A stretch of DNA of 64,000 bases from Azophilus sp965214305 (GCA_965214305.1 OZ243949.1:1674001-1738000), one strand, 5' to 3'; shown: positions 43,668-52,228, counted from the stretch's first letter. Notes: generated by a model not told the origin, from the sequence alone. Translations and numbers: made by a program.

Positions 43668-45710
43668 TCAGAACCGCAACTCCCCGCGCACTTGCACCCT
43701 GTTGTTCGCCTCATTGCGCCAGCGGTCGTACTCCTGGCCGCCGGTGAACTCGAGATTGAACATCGCACCCGAGCCGCCGCCGACGAAATCGTAACGCAGG
43801 CCCAGGCGCATGCCGTGGCCGTCATTGCCCGCCATATCGAAGTTGGCGAACGGCGTGATTAGCCCGGCAAAGCGCGCGGTGCGCAAGGTATAGCCAATGC
43901 TCGCGTCCATGCCCCAAGCATCGCCCCAAGCATCCATTTCCGGGTCGAAATCTCTCATTCGGTCGGAGTAGCCGTAGGTTTGCCCAAGGGAATGGTTCGT
44001 ACGCATCCCGGTACCCAGATAGGAAGAGATTGAGAGCGACAGGCCGCTGCCGTCAAGCCGCGGCCGAACGCTTGCGGAGAGGCTGAGGCCGGTTTCCTCG
44101 TAGTCGTCCGCGGAGTGCAGGCCGAGCAGGCGCGCCTTGGCTTCAATGCTAATACGGCCCGCGCCGTCGTAGCGCAAGCCGCCCATTAGCTCAACGCCGC
44201 TGCCCGTATCGCCATCGCCCGAGTCGTGGCGCCCGCCAATTTGGCCGAAGACCGAGAACATCTCGGAACCGTCAACAACGATCATCCGTTCGCCCTCCAA
44301 GGCCAGCTTGACGCGGCTTACCGAAACGTTCATGTCGCTGATGATGCCGAGGCCGGCGTCCGTATCCATTTCCAAAATGCCGGCATCACCGGTCAGCGCA
44401 AGATTCCAATCGGCAGCCGCATTCAGCACGGTTCGGCCACCGGTGGAGAGCATCCACATGGAAAGCTCCGCCTCGCCCCGCTGATCCGTGCCGCTGCGCT
44501 CGTGATCCATATCGCCCCAACCGGCCCCGACAATCGCCCAGAACTCGCTCTTGTCGTCAAGCGACCAGCGCACATAAGGCAGCACAGCCACCATTTCGGT
44601 ATCAAGGTCGCCCCGGCCGCTGGCATTGGTTCCGGTGAATTCGTAGTCCGCATTGCTGGAACTGCGTGAAATGGCAACCCCCGCCAGCCAGGATTCACCG
44701 AAGTTTCCGTCGGCACCGAGATAGACGCTGGTGACGTCGCCATCCTGACGCGCACCGTCGAAGGACTGCCGATCAACCTGGCCCCAGAATGTCCACTCCG
44801 CTGAACCCGTACCCCCGTCGGTGCCGGTTGCATTCAGGGGCAGGGCAAAGCTTTTGCCGACGAGTTGCCCTATGCCGCCGCCCATGCTGAACGGAGCCTT
44901 TGTTTGCGACCAGGCGCCGGGGCCCCCTTGGAAGCCCGCATGCAAACCGGCGCCCTGTTGCGGCCACAGGGCCAAGGGCCCGGCAGACGCGAGTGGCACC
45001 CGGGATTGCGTCAATAAGCCAAGCGTATTTGTGCCAGAGAAAGCGGACGACGAGAGATCGGGCCCTGAAGCCGCTGGGTTGCGCTCAGCCCGGAAACGTG
45101 TGCCAACCGCCGAAGTGATGCTGGCCAGCGTACTGCGCGCGAGCGCGGCCACGCTATGCTCCAAGGCTTCCGTCTCGGCGTGGTCCGTCGATACGGTGGC
45201 CTTGAAGCTCAGGCTTGCCCGGCCCGCGGTGTTGGAGGCGCTCACCCTGATTGTGGCTTCGCCTTCAACCAGCGGAGATACCCTAATATGCCCGCCAGAT
45301 TGATCGACAGCGACGGCATCGCCCGAAACCGAGGCCGCGAAAGCGAGGGCACTGCCCATGAATGCCGGGGTGGCATCGACCACCAGATCCTCACCACCGA
45401 TCGTTAGCGCAATGTCCGGCAGTGAACCGGCGGTGGGTGGAATATCTTGCACCGTTACCGAAACAGCCTGTTCGATGCTTCCGCCGGTATTGGTTGCCCT
45501 GAGTGTGATGGTGGGCACGCCAGCGGCCAGTGCTGTAACGGTGGCGGTGGCGCCGGCAACGGCAACCGTCGCCGCCGATTCGTCGGAAGAAGAGGCCGCA
45601 AAGGCCAGCGCATCGCCTGTAAATGCGCCGGACAGATCCATGGGCAACTCATCGCCCACCCGCATTTCGTATGCCGGGAATGCGCCAATGGCCACGGGGG
45701 GGGGGGGCAT
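43668..45710 (-). CDS. autotransporter: Ig-like passenger repeats and beta-barrel (body, out of frame with its signal peptide)
   Basis: About 680 residues in this frame. Two Ig/cadherin-like repeats (DELPMDLSGAFTGDALAF..., then EDLVVDATPAFMGSALAF...), a helical linker (EALEHSVAALARSTLASITS) and a C-terminal autotransporter barrel of about 400 residues with alternating aromatic strands (AEWTFWGQVDRQSF, SEFWAIVGAGWGDM) ending in RGELRF. The final Phe is the outer-membrane sorting signal. This frame has no signal peptide of its own: upstream of ATG 45710 it is nonsense. The export signal is in the other frame, across a 12-G tract. Deleting one G gives a single protein of about 843 residues. Confidence 0.82.
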   Translation of the reverse strand: MPPPPVAIGAFPAYEMRVGDELPMDLSGAFTGDALAFAASSSDESAATVAVAGATATVTALAAGVPTITLRATNTGGSIEQAVSVTVQDIPPTAGSLPDIALTIGGEDLVVDATPAFMGSALAFAASVSGDAVAVDQSGGHIRVSPLVEGEATIRVSASNTAGRASLSFKATVSTDHAETEALEHSVAALARSTLASITSAVGTRFRAERNPAASGPDLSSSAFSGTNTLGLLTQSRVPLASAGPLALWPQQGAGLHAGFQGGPGAWSQTKAPFSMGGGIGQLVGKSFALPLNATGTDGGTGSAEWTFWGQVDRQSFDGARQDGDVTSVYLGADGNFGESWLAGVAISRSSSNADYEFTGTNASGRGDLDTEMVAVLPYVRWSLDDKSEFWAIVGAGWGDMDHERSGTDQRGEAELSMWMLSTGGRTVLNAAADWNLALTGDAGILEMDTDAGLGIISDMNVSVSRVKLALEGERMIVVDGSEMFSVFGQIGGRHDSGDGDTGSGVELMGGLRYDGAGRISIEAKARLLGLHSADDYEETGLSLSASVRPRLDGSGLSLSISSYLGTGMRTNHSLGQTYGYSDRMRDFDPEMDAWGDAWGMDASIGYTLRTARFAGLITPFANFDMAGNDGHGMRLGLRYDFVGGGSGAMFNLEFTGGQEYDRWRNEANNRVQVRGELRF

Positions 45711-46200
45711 GATTAACGGTAACTTGAAAATCGTGTTCGGTACTGCCGTATTCGTTCTCAGTGACGATGGTGATATCGGCCATGCCGACGCCAACCGGGT
45801 CCACATAAAGATCGTAACCATTAACGATTACAACAGTGGCGACGCCGGTATCCGAAGACACCGCCTCGCAACGCTCCAGGATGCCGTAATAGGTGTCACG
45901 CAAATCCACCCTATATCGGCCAGTACCAACCGTTAACGTCAGATCTTCAACCGGATTGACAACTCGGGGAGGCTGGGCTTGGGCGTCTGTTGGGGCAAAC
46001 CCCGCCGCCACGATCGCCAAGAGCAGCATCCCGAAGACTGAATTTGCCGATGGGCCGAAGCTGCAGATACCACTAACCTGTTGCCATCGCCGATGCGCTC
46101 GCAAAGCCTTCGGCCGCGGAACGCGAGGGGCCAACCCCATCGCGCAAAAATGTACAACCAGGTTTGTTTTGGGGCTTAATATGGTCGCGGCTGCACTCAT
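45649..46200 (-). CDS. autotransporter N-terminus: signal peptide and first Ig-like repeat (ends by frameshift)
   Basis: 183 codons. The signal peptide core is SVFGMLLLAIVAAGFAPTDA with cleavage after AQA, near residue 75. One Ig-like repeat follows (EDLTLTVGTGRYRVDLRDTY, ADITIVTENEYGSTEHDFQV). After NHAPPP the frame passes through the C tract (45696-45707 on the plus strand) into nonsense and stops at 45649. The ATG at 46200 overlaps the stop of the OmpA-like gene by 4 bp (ATGA), which suggests coupling, but leaves an unusual 57-residue stretch before the signal. Residues about 22-52 of that stretch are a family C repeat. Initiation at the internal ATG 46029 is an alternative. Confidence 0.78.
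   Translation of the reverse strand: MSAAATILSPKTNLVVHFCAMGLAPRVPRPKALRAHRRWQQVSGICSFGPSANSVFGMLLLAIVAAGFAPTDAQAQPPRVVNPVEDLTLTVGTGRYRVDLRDTYYGILERCEAVSSDTGVATVVIVNGYDLYVDPVGVGMADITIVTENEYGSTEHDFQVTVNHAPPPRGHWRIPGIRNAGGR
45696..45707. repeat. poly-G tract of 12 bases, likely phase-variation switch
   Basis: Twelve G on the plus strand (twelve C in the gene). With 12 the signal-peptide frame and the autotransporter body frame are shifted; with 11 or 14 they join (HAPPP-VAIGAF). Such tracts change length by slipped-strand mispairing. A sequencing or assembly error of one base would give the same picture. Confidence 0.85.
46058..46145. repeat. family C-like repeat in the autotransporter leader
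   Basis: Plus-strand CCTGTTGCCATCGCCGATGC, GCTCGCAAAGCC and GGAACGCGAGGGG align in order with the gspK copy. The encoded residues, APRVPRPKALRAHRRWQQV, parallel TPRAPRRRALRTHQRPQQEV in the GspK leader. Confidence 0.55.
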
Positions 46201-47363
46201 TGCCCCTGAACCTGCACCGTTACCGTTGTGACCCTTCGATTTTTCTCCCGCCCCTCCGGCATCCTGTTGTCGGCGATAGGTTGGGATTCACCATAGCCGA
46301 CGATGGACAGTCTGTCCGGCTCGATGCCACCGGCCACAAGGTAGTCGCGCACACTGGCCGCCCGCCGTTCCGAAAGCGTTTGGTTGTGCGGTTGGGAGCC
46401 GCGCCAATCGGCATGCCCTTCGATAACGGCGTCGGTGGTTGGATACCGCCTCAGCACCGCCAATCCCTCGCGTATGGTTGCTTCTTGATCGGCCCGGATA
46501 TTCGAGTCGTCCGTGTCAAATTGGATGGTGAAGCTTATGGGTTCCTCCGGGTGGGCGTAGCAGCCTTGAGCGTCCACTTTGGCGCCATCGCGGCTGTCGG
46601 GGCATTGATCTTCGTGGTCTGGAACGCCATCCCCATCGGCATCAAGCGGGCAACCCCGGCCGTTCACCGCCACCCCCGCCGGCGTGTCCGGGCAGGCATC
46701 TTGCGCATCGCCCACGCCATCCCCATCGGCATCGGATGGCAGGGCGCAACCATTTTCGTCGACAGGAACCCCCATCGGCGAGCCGGGGCACCGGTCGCTC
46801 ATATCCGGTACGCCATCGCCGTCGCTATCCGACGGGGCATAGGACGAGACGTCGCCGAGGAACAAGGTGACGCCCAGCTGTCCGAATGGGTCAACGGCCC
46901 CGGCACCATCCGTTTTTACCGCTCGGAAGTCACCGCGCCAGGATAGGCGTTCACTTAGGTCGCCGAACGCGCCGAAGCCACCAAAAAACTGAGCCTGCGT
47001 ATGGCTATCGCCGTCGTCGGGGTCGAATTTCCCGCGTCCCCCGCCAACCAACACAAAGGGCTGGAAAAACTTGCTGGCCCTGGGGAGCGACCACAAGCCG
47101 GTGGCCCAAATGGCGTCCCCGTCTCCGTCGTCGCCATCCCAAGCCAGGTAAGACAGTTCCGCGGCGAGCTGATCTGTAAAACCGTAGCCGACAGCTAGGC
47201 CGCCGCCCGCCATATTGCCTATATCGTAGTCGCCCGGGGAATCCATCATTGCCCCCAAGGGCGATATAAACCACTGACCCGCTTCAGGATTTTCCCGAGC
47301 TTGAGAATGCAACGGCACTGCGGAGACCAAACCAATCATGGCCAAGAACAAGAAACGCATCAT
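46197..47363 (-). CDS. OmpA-family outer-membrane protein with thrombospondin type 3 repeats
   Basis: 388 residues. Signal peptide (FLFLAMIGLVSAV, cleavage near SQA), an 8-stranded barrel to about residue 180 (MAGGGLAVGYGFTDQLAAEL, FVLVGGGRGKF). Three calcium-binding thrombospondin type 3 repeats follow (SDSDGDGVPDMSDRCPGSP, then similar units with DADGDGVGDAQDACPD and DADGDGVPDHEDQCPD). A peptidoglycan-binding OmpA C-domain closes it (IQFDTDDSNIR, IEGHADWRGS, LSERRAASVRDYL). It ties the outer membrane to peptidoglycan, as in OprF-like proteins. I chose the ATG at 47363. It precedes the autotransporter gene with a 4-bp overlap. Confidence 0.9.
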   Translation of the reverse strand: MMRFLFLAMIGLVSAVPLHSQARENPEAGQWFISPLGAMMDSPGDYDIGNMAGGGLAVGYGFTDQLAAELSYLAWDGDDGDGDAIWATGLWSLPRASKFFQPFVLVGGGRGKFDPDDGDSHTQAQFFGGFGAFGDLSERLSWRGDFRAVKTDGAGAVDPFGQLGVTLFLGDVSSYAPSDSDGDGVPDMSDRCPGSPMGVPVDENGCALPSDADGDGVGDAQDACPDTPAGVAVNGRGCPLDADGDGVPDHEDQCPDSRDGAKVDAQGCYAHPEEPISFTIQFDTDDSNIRADQEATIREGLAVLRRYPTTDAVIEGHADWRGSQPHNQTLSERRAASVRDYLVAGGIEPDRLSIVGYGESQPIADNRMPEGREKNRRVTTVTVQVQGQ

Positions 47364-47498
47364 TTCAAAAATCCCGAAAAGCGCACGGCCAAGCCCGGCA
47401 CAGGTGAGAGAAGGCGGCTGAAGAATTTTCAACACGGTGTTGGATTGGGGATTTAACCAGAATGTTGCGGAAATCTAAACCGTTACGTTCATACGGCG

Positions 47499-47583
47499 GT
47501 GGTTCAACTTGGCAACGCTTCATTACCGCAGCCCAACGCGGGTGTGGTCTCTGCGGCGGCGAGCACGGGTTTCAAGGGGCCAC
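47499..47583. repeat. family B palindromic repeat
   Basis: Shares CGCTTCATTACCGCAGCCCA and ACGCGGGTGTGGTCTCTGCGG with the copy at 25623-25706. Ends GTGGTTCAA/TTCAAGGGGCCAC are imperfect inverted repeats. It lies between the divergent OmpA gene and AAA-ATPase gene. Confidence 0.7.
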
Positions 47584-47608
47584 TTTTGCCCTATGCTAGA
47601 CTCCGGGC

Positions 47609-49156
47609 ATGGGCGGCGCGCGGAAAAAACTGCCGATCGGCATTCAGACCTTTCGCGAGATGCGCGAGGAGAACCACTATTACGCCGACAAGACCCCGCA
47701 CATCGAGCGGCTGATCGAGCGGGGCAAGCACTATTTCCTTTCGCGGCCGCGGCGGTTCGGCAAGAGCCTGCTGCTTGATACCGTCAAGGAGCTGTTCGAG
47801 GGGTCGGAGGCGTTGTTCCGGGGGTTGCACATCCACGAGCGCTGGGACTGGGGGCGGCGGCATCCGGTGCTGCGGCTGGATTTCGCGGGCGACCTGAGTT
47901 CCCGTGAACGGCTTGAGGGCGTGACCCTCGCCCTGCTTGATGGCATCGAACAAAAATTTAGCCTGGTGCCGAGACACGCCACCCCGGATAACCGGCTGCG
48001 ACACATCATCAAGGAACTGCATGAGCGCACCGGCGAGCGCGTGGTGGTGCTCGTTGACGAGTACGACAAGCCGATCCTCGACATGCTGGGCAATCCCGGG
48101 GTTGCCCGCGCCAACCGCGACTTTCTGCATGGGCTGTACGCTGTGCTCAAGGCGTGCGACGCCCACATTCGCTTCACGCTGCTCGCCGGCGTCAGCAAGT
48201 TCTCGAAGGTGAATCTGTTCTCGGGCGTGAACCACTTGGAGGACATCACCCTCGACCCGCGCTTCGCCACCCTCTGCGGCTACACCGAGGACGATCTCGA
48301 CGCCGTTTTCGCCCCGGAACTGGAGGGCCTGGACCGGGAGCGGGTGCGTACCTGGTACAACGGCTACCACTGGGGCGGCGGCGAGCGCGTCTACAACCCC
48401 TTCGACATCCTGCTGCTGTGCCAGCGGCGCGAGTACCGCGCCTGGTGGTTCGAGACCGGTACGCCGACTTTTCTGGTGGACACCCTGGCGCGGCGCGGGG
48501 TGAGCTCCTTCGCGCTCGACGGCATGGTCGCCGACGAGGCGCTGCTGTCGAGCTTCGACGTGGACGCGATCGCGCCCGAGGCGCTGCTGTTCCAGACCGG
48601 GTATCTGACCATTGACGAATCCACGCACGACGAGAGTGGCGTCTGGTACCGGCTTGCCTATCCGAATCTAAAGGTGCGCCAGAGCCTCAACCGGTCGCTG
48701 CTGGCCCGCCTAACCGGCGGGGCGAACGGCGCGCGCCCCGTGCATAATCTGTTGCTGCGGTTCCGCGAGCACGACCTCGCCGGTGTTGAGGCGGAGTTGC
48801 GCGCCATTTTCGCGGGCATTCCCGCCGACTGGCACCGGCGCAACGACATCGCCCGCTTCGAGGGGTATTACGCGAGCGTCTTCTACGCCTGCCTCGCCGC
48901 CCTCGGACTCGACATCGCCGTGGAGGACGCCTCGTCGGCGGGGCGTGTCGATCTGGCGTTGCGCTCTGGCGGGCGCGTCTACCTGTTCGAGTTCAAGGTG
49001 GCCGAGCGCGCCGGCGCGGGCGCGGCCCTGGCGCAGTTGCTTGAGCGCGGCTACGCGGACAAATACCGCGCATCGGGCGAGCCGGTGCATCTGGTCGGCG
49101 TCGAGTTCAGCGAACAAACCCGCAACATCACGGCTTTCGACACGTCCGAGGCATGA
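47609..49156 (+). CDS. AAA-ATPase-like protein with C-terminal PD-(D/E)XK nuclease domain
   Basis: 515 residues. The AAA-ATPase_like/PDDEXK_9 family: IGIQTFREMREENHYYADKT, Walker A-like RPRRFGKSLLLDTVKELF (residues 46-63), Walker B VVVLVDEYDKPIL, FSKVNLFSGVNHLEDITLD, TWYNGYHWG. The C-terminal nuclease fold has AGRVDLALRSGGRVYLFEFK (acid, then ExK in EFK). Function is not known; members are abundant in host-associated bacteria and are sometimes regarded as mobile. It is complete. It is flanked upstream by a family B repeat, and it stands outside the defence-like operon at 52.5-63 kb. Confidence 0.85.
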   Translation: MGGARKKLPIGIQTFREMREENHYYADKTPHIERLIERGKHYFLSRPRRFGKSLLLDTVKELFEGSEALFRGLHIHERWDWGRRHPVLRLDFAGDLSSRERLEGVTLALLDGIEQKFSLVPRHATPDNRLRHIIKELHERTGERVVVLVDEYDKPILDMLGNPGVARANRDFLHGLYAVLKACDAHIRFTLLAGVSKFSKVNLFSGVNHLEDITLDPRFATLCGYTEDDLDAVFAPELEGLDRERVRTWYNGYHWGGGERVYNPFDILLLCQRREYRAWWFETGTPTFLVDTLARRGVSSFALDGMVADEALLSSFDVDAIAPEALLFQTGYLTIDESTHDESGVWYRLAYPNLKVRQSLNRSLLARLTGGANGARPVHNLLLRFREHDLAGVEAELRAIFAGIPADWHRRNDIARFEGYYASVFYACLAALGLDIAVEDASSAGRVDLALRSGGRVYLFEFKVAERAGAGAALAQLLERGYADKYRASGEPVHLVGVEFSEQTRNITAFDTSEA

Positions 49157-49181
49157 GTTTGCCCACATTGACACAATTCAA

Positions 49182-49427
49182 TTATGTAAGCAGGCCTGCT
49201 ATCAAAATGACTAAAGCACCAATTGATGCTGCAAGAAGTGGAGTTAAGATGAAAAGTACGCTTCCGAGCCAATCCCCGCGTAGTTTTTCCAGAGACGTGT
49301 TATCTGCCTTGTTCTTTTCGAGCTGCCATCCATCTCGCTTCAAAGCCCTATCGAGCCTTTGAACTGTGTTGCCTGGAACCGGATCGATGTTGTCGGGATC
49401 AAGGGTGCTGCCTGATCCGGCAGGCAC
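49182..49427 (-). CDS. small membrane protein
   Basis: A possible 81-residue protein with a polar N-terminus (TVQRLDRALKRDGWQLEKNK) and a hydrophobic C-terminal helix pair (LGSVLFILTPLLAASIGALV). It is convergent with the AAA-ATPase gene and overlaps a rival plus-strand frame. No family recognised. Protein-like composition is the only support. Confidence 0.45.
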   Translation of the reverse strand: MPAGSGSTLDPDNIDPVPGNTVQRLDRALKRDGWQLEKNKADNTSLEKLRGDWLGSVLFILTPLLAASIGALVILIAGLLT

Positions 49428-49491
49428 AAAATTCCGAAATGTCCTGAGCCGCTACAGTGGTTGGCAAACCTGGTTTCCGGTGGGTATAGTG

Positions 49492-49836
49492 ATGGGCATG
49501 GAATTCGAGGGCGCTACTCCGGCGCCAACACGGGAGCAGGGCTGGATGGTTGACTGGTACCCCATGGTGTATATCCTGGTTCAGGCGTTTGTGATTGTTG
49601 GCGGCTTTGTGGTTTTTGCCAAGCTGATCGCCGAAAACATAAAGAAAGAAATACAAGCCGACCAAAAAGAGGACATACACCGGATTGAGCTTGCTATTGA
49701 AACAGGAAAAAAAGACCACGAGTCTTTTCGATCCGACATTACGCTTCTCCAAAAGCAGCACACCGAATTAACGGGCATTTTAAGACAGGAGTTGGCATCC
49801 ACCAACGCACGTTTGGATAGTCTCTACAAAAAATAA
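49492..49836 (+). CDS. small protein with one membrane helix and a coiled coil
   Basis: About 114 residues. A membrane segment (MVYILVQAFVIVGGFVVFAK) near residue 28 is followed by a charged coiled coil (ENIKKEIQADQKEDIHRIEL, LQKQHTELTGILRQELAST). The frame opens at 49366, but the ATG at 49492 after GGTATAGTG removes a non-protein-like start. Topology recalls the C-terminal half of small coiled-coil membrane proteins such as that at 6316, without sequence similarity. Function unknown. Confidence 0.6.
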   Translation: MGMEFEGATPAPTREQGWMVDWYPMVYILVQAFVIVGGFVVFAKLIAENIKKEIQADQKEDIHRIELAIETGKKDHESFRSDITLLQKQHTELTGILRQELASTNARLDSLYKK

Positions 49837-49916
49837 ACAACAGGTGTTTCAGGAATGCATGGACGGCGCCAGAGCCGCCTTTCGCTTAAAAACGACCCCG
49901 TCCTCTTCCACCAATT

Positions 49917-50126
49917 TTCAGGCGGGTCTACAAGTTCGCCTTTAGGCTCCTGCAACACCGCTTTTTGTTCAGAATTGCATCCAGGATTGGCGATGCCGTG
50001 TCCGAGCGAAACATCGGGCTTTTACCCATTGCGGAGCCGGTGGACGAGGAGGATGACTACATGAACGGGGGCATCGGGGACTGCGCGTCGTCGAAACCCC
50101 GGCGGGGAAGGGGGCCAAGCCCATGA
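49917..50126 (+). pseudogene. C-terminal fragment of an unknown gene coupled to the next gene
   Basis: Without a clear start, the frame reads FRRVYKFAFRLLQHRFLF, RIASRIGDAVSERNIGLLPI and AEPVDEEDDYMNGGIGDC. Its TGA overlaps the ATG of the next gene (ATGA at 50123-50126). The protein-like content and coupling suggest the end of a truncated gene. A start at an internal TTG (about 49964) would give a 52-residue product. Confidence 0.4.
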
Positions 50127-50623
50127 GGCCCGCCCGCGGAAGGCGGCCCGTCACGCCGGACTGGGAGGTGCCGTACATTCCGCCCGGCGGCTTGGTGGAT
50201 GAATGCCTGCTGCCCGACGGCTGCGACTCCTGCGACGATCCGGTCATGTTCCTGCCCCTAAGGCCGCTCAGGGATTTCGACCACCCGCTGCTCAGGCGAG
50301 TGCCCGGTGCCGATCCGGACGGGGACCCGCTTTGGAATCTGGACAGCTTCATGGCGAAGCAGTGCGCGGGCATGAACCACCGCTTGCGGGCGCATCCGGA
50401 GGACTTGATGCGGGCGTTCCGCACGGGCGAGTTCTCCACCCTCGACAAGGCGTCCCTGTCCTGGACCTTTGCCGGCATGCGCAGCAAGTATGTGTTCCCC
50501 GGTCTCGTCGCCGGCGCGAAACTTCCCATCTTCGAGGTGGCCCGGTGCTTCTGGAGGGCGTTTAACGGAATTGCCTCCCCATGGCCCGCGTCGTGGACGG
50601 ACGGTTCCGGAACCCGGACATAA
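50123..50623 (+). CDS. hypothetical protein
   Basis: 166 residues: a Pro/Asp-rich first half (DWEVPYIPPGGLVDECLLPD, GCDSCDDPVMFLPLRPLRD) and a second half with SFMAKQCAGMNHRLRAHPED and KYVFPGLVAGAKLPIFEVAR. Four cysteines cluster early (ECLLPDGCDSCDD), a possible metal site. It begins with an ATGA overlap with the fragment upstream and stops at a terminator hairpin. A 229-codon frame on the other strand overlaps it but is less protein-like. No family recognised. Confidence 0.55.
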   Translation: MRPARGRRPVTPDWEVPYIPPGGLVDECLLPDGCDSCDDPVMFLPLRPLRDFDHPLLRRVPGADPDGDPLWNLDSFMAKQCAGMNHRLRAHPEDLMRAFRTGEFSTLDKASLSWTFAGMRSKYVFPGLVAGAKLPIFEVARCFWRAFNGIASPWPASWTDGSGTRT

Positions 50624-50645
50624 AAAAGGGGGGCCTGCGCCCCCC
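50622..50645 (-). terminator. rho-independent terminator of the surface-protein gene
   Basis: On the minus strand, stem GGGGGGC/GCCCCCC (50628-50645) with a GCAG loop is followed by six T (50622-50627). It lies 45 bp downstream of the surface-protein stop and also faces the end of the plus-strand gene, where it has no T run. Confidence 0.85.
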
Positions 50646-50689
50646 CTTCCCACCACAAGGTGGAATTTGTCCGGCGGCTCAGCCCGCCG

Positions 50690-52228
50690 TCATTTGACGG
50701 GCCACATCACCGTGTCGGTGCTCCCGCTGTCGTCCTTGTTCACCAGAATCGTGGCGACGCTGACCGTGGACGCCGCGGCATCGAAAAACAGGGTGCCCGA
50801 CGTCCGCTCGCCGGGGGTGATCTCCAGCATGTCCGCGACCAGATACTCCCTCCTCGAATTCGCGCCGATAACCAGGTCGTCGCCGCTGCTCAGAAGCGTC
50901 GCCTCCCGATCCTTGTCGTTGTGGAAGTCGGCGTCGGTTATCGTCAGGTCGCGGGTGGGGTGGTGGTTGACGATGATCAGGCGCTGGTTGTACCGCGGCG
51001 CCTCGCTCAGGAAGGCGATCTCAACCGACGCGCCGTTGCGGTCAATCCGCCCGACAACCCCCGAGGCGAGGGTGCGCTTCGTGCCGGGATGAATGATGGT
51101 TCCGTTGAACTCGGTCGCCGGCAACGCCGCCGCGTTCGACATGGGGCCCATGGTGTCGACATTCACGCAAAGCTCGTAGGTTGACCCATCTGTAGGATTT
51201 ATAGCCCCAACACCGCCTGTGCCTTCTGCTATGGTGGGGAGGGGGGTCGACTTATCCGGCATGGCCTTCGTGCCGCTCACGTTGCCGGTCAACGGGTCAT
51301 CCGCCGATCCATCGTTGGCATTTAGGCAGCGGCCTGTTCCATTACTGGGATCGCCAAGATCAACATCGGCATTTCCTACCCTTTCCAGATTAAACGCGCC
51401 AATGCCGAGCTCCCCCTCGACCACGAGATGCACACCCCCAGGAGCGGAGGGGGTACCATTGGGGACAATTTCTTCCGCTTCAGCGTCCGTCCCGTCATCG
51501 GCATCAATCACCCCATCTAGGATTTCCACTCTGAAGTTCCCCAACACGGCCTGCGACGTGTTCTCGCCGTCGCGGTCCACGAACCACCGGAAGGCGGTCG
51601 CGGCATCGGCCGTGGCGGTCCTGCCCGCCGACACCGAGGCGGAAACGCCCGAAACCTTTGAAATGATCACGGCCGACCCGCCGAAGAACCGCGTACTCAG
51701 GGGGGCCACGTCTTCAATGGCGTTGAATTGCTCGCTGTAGGCCCGAATCGTGGCGGTGACGGAACCGGCTGTCGCAGTGGAAACCGCGATTTTGTCCGTA
51801 ATCTCAATTGTAAATTGCGATTGAGTGCCTCCATTAAAAGGAATGCCATTATCAGCTCTGTACACAACATGACTATGCAGCGGCCCGCCGCTTACTGGGG
51901 TGTAGCCTGATATAGTAACGAGAGTACCTCGGAATACCGCGCCATCCAACGCAACGCGCACGAAGTACCCAGCCGGAATGGCGGACTTGGCGGTCACCTG
52001 CAGACTAGTGCTAGTTTCGCTCAGTACGACGTCATAGCCGAGAATCTTCGCGCCTTCCTTGGTCTGCTTATCTGCGCCCGTTTCGATCGTCTCCACGGCC
52101 AGCCGAACCGCGGTCGGCGCGGTCGCGCCATCCAACTGAAGAGTCTGGGCCGCGGCCGTGCCCGACCAGAGCAGTAGCGCCGAACCCGCGGCCACCACGG
52201 CAACCCCGAGAGTTTTCATGCTGAGCAT
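50690..52228 (-). CDS. secreted or surface-exposed beta-rich protein of unknown family
   Basis: About 512 residues. Signal peptide (LGVAVVAAGSALLLWSGTAA, cleavage after AQ), then an all-beta composition with no cysteines until two late ones. Recognisable are YDVVLSETSTSLQVTAKSAI, VEGELGIGAFNLERVGNADV, ELCVNVDTMG and the C-terminal GERTSGTLFFDAAASTVSVA, STDTVMWPVK. I do not recognise the family. A truncated paralogue lies at 41889. The start ATG 52228 is fixed by GGAG at 52237-52240, eight bases upstream. It has its own terminator. It could be a surface-layer or secreted protein and a T2SS substrate, but there is no direct evidence. Confidence 0.72.
   Translation of the reverse strand: MLSMKTLGVAVVAAGSALLLWSGTAAAQTLQLDGATAPTAVRLAVETIETGADKQTKEGAKILGYDVVLSETSTSLQVTAKSAIPAGYFVRVALDGAVFRGTLVTISGYTPVSGGPLHSHVVYRADNGIPFNGGTQSQFTIEITDKIAVSTATAGSVTATIRAYSEQFNAIEDVAPLSTRFFGGSAVIISKVSGVSASVSAGRTATADAATAFRWFVDRDGENTSQAVLGNFRVEILDGVIDADDGTDAEAEEIVPNGTPSAPGGVHLVVEGELGIGAFNLERVGNADVDLGDPSNGTGRCLNANDGSADDPLTGNVSGTKAMPDKSTPLPTIAEGTGGVGAINPTDGSTYELCVNVDTMGPMSNAAALPATEFNGTIIHPGTKRTLASGVVGRIDRNGASVEIAFLSEAPRYNQRLIIVNHHPTRDLTITDADFHNDKDREATLLSSGDDLVIGANSRREYLVADMLEITPGERTSGTLFFDAAASTVSVATILVNKDDSGSTDTVMWPVK

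Noticed and set aside
45696..45707. Autotransporter split taken as two independent genes
   Set aside because: The body frame has no signal peptide and its upstream codons are antisense to nothing meaningful; the signal frame ends in nonsense right after the G tract. One gene with a frameshift explains both.
49969..50658. A 229-codon minus-strand frame over the hypothetical gene at 50123
   Set aside because: The plus-strand gene has ATGA coupling, a stop at the terminator and better composition; the minus frame runs through the terminator hairpin.
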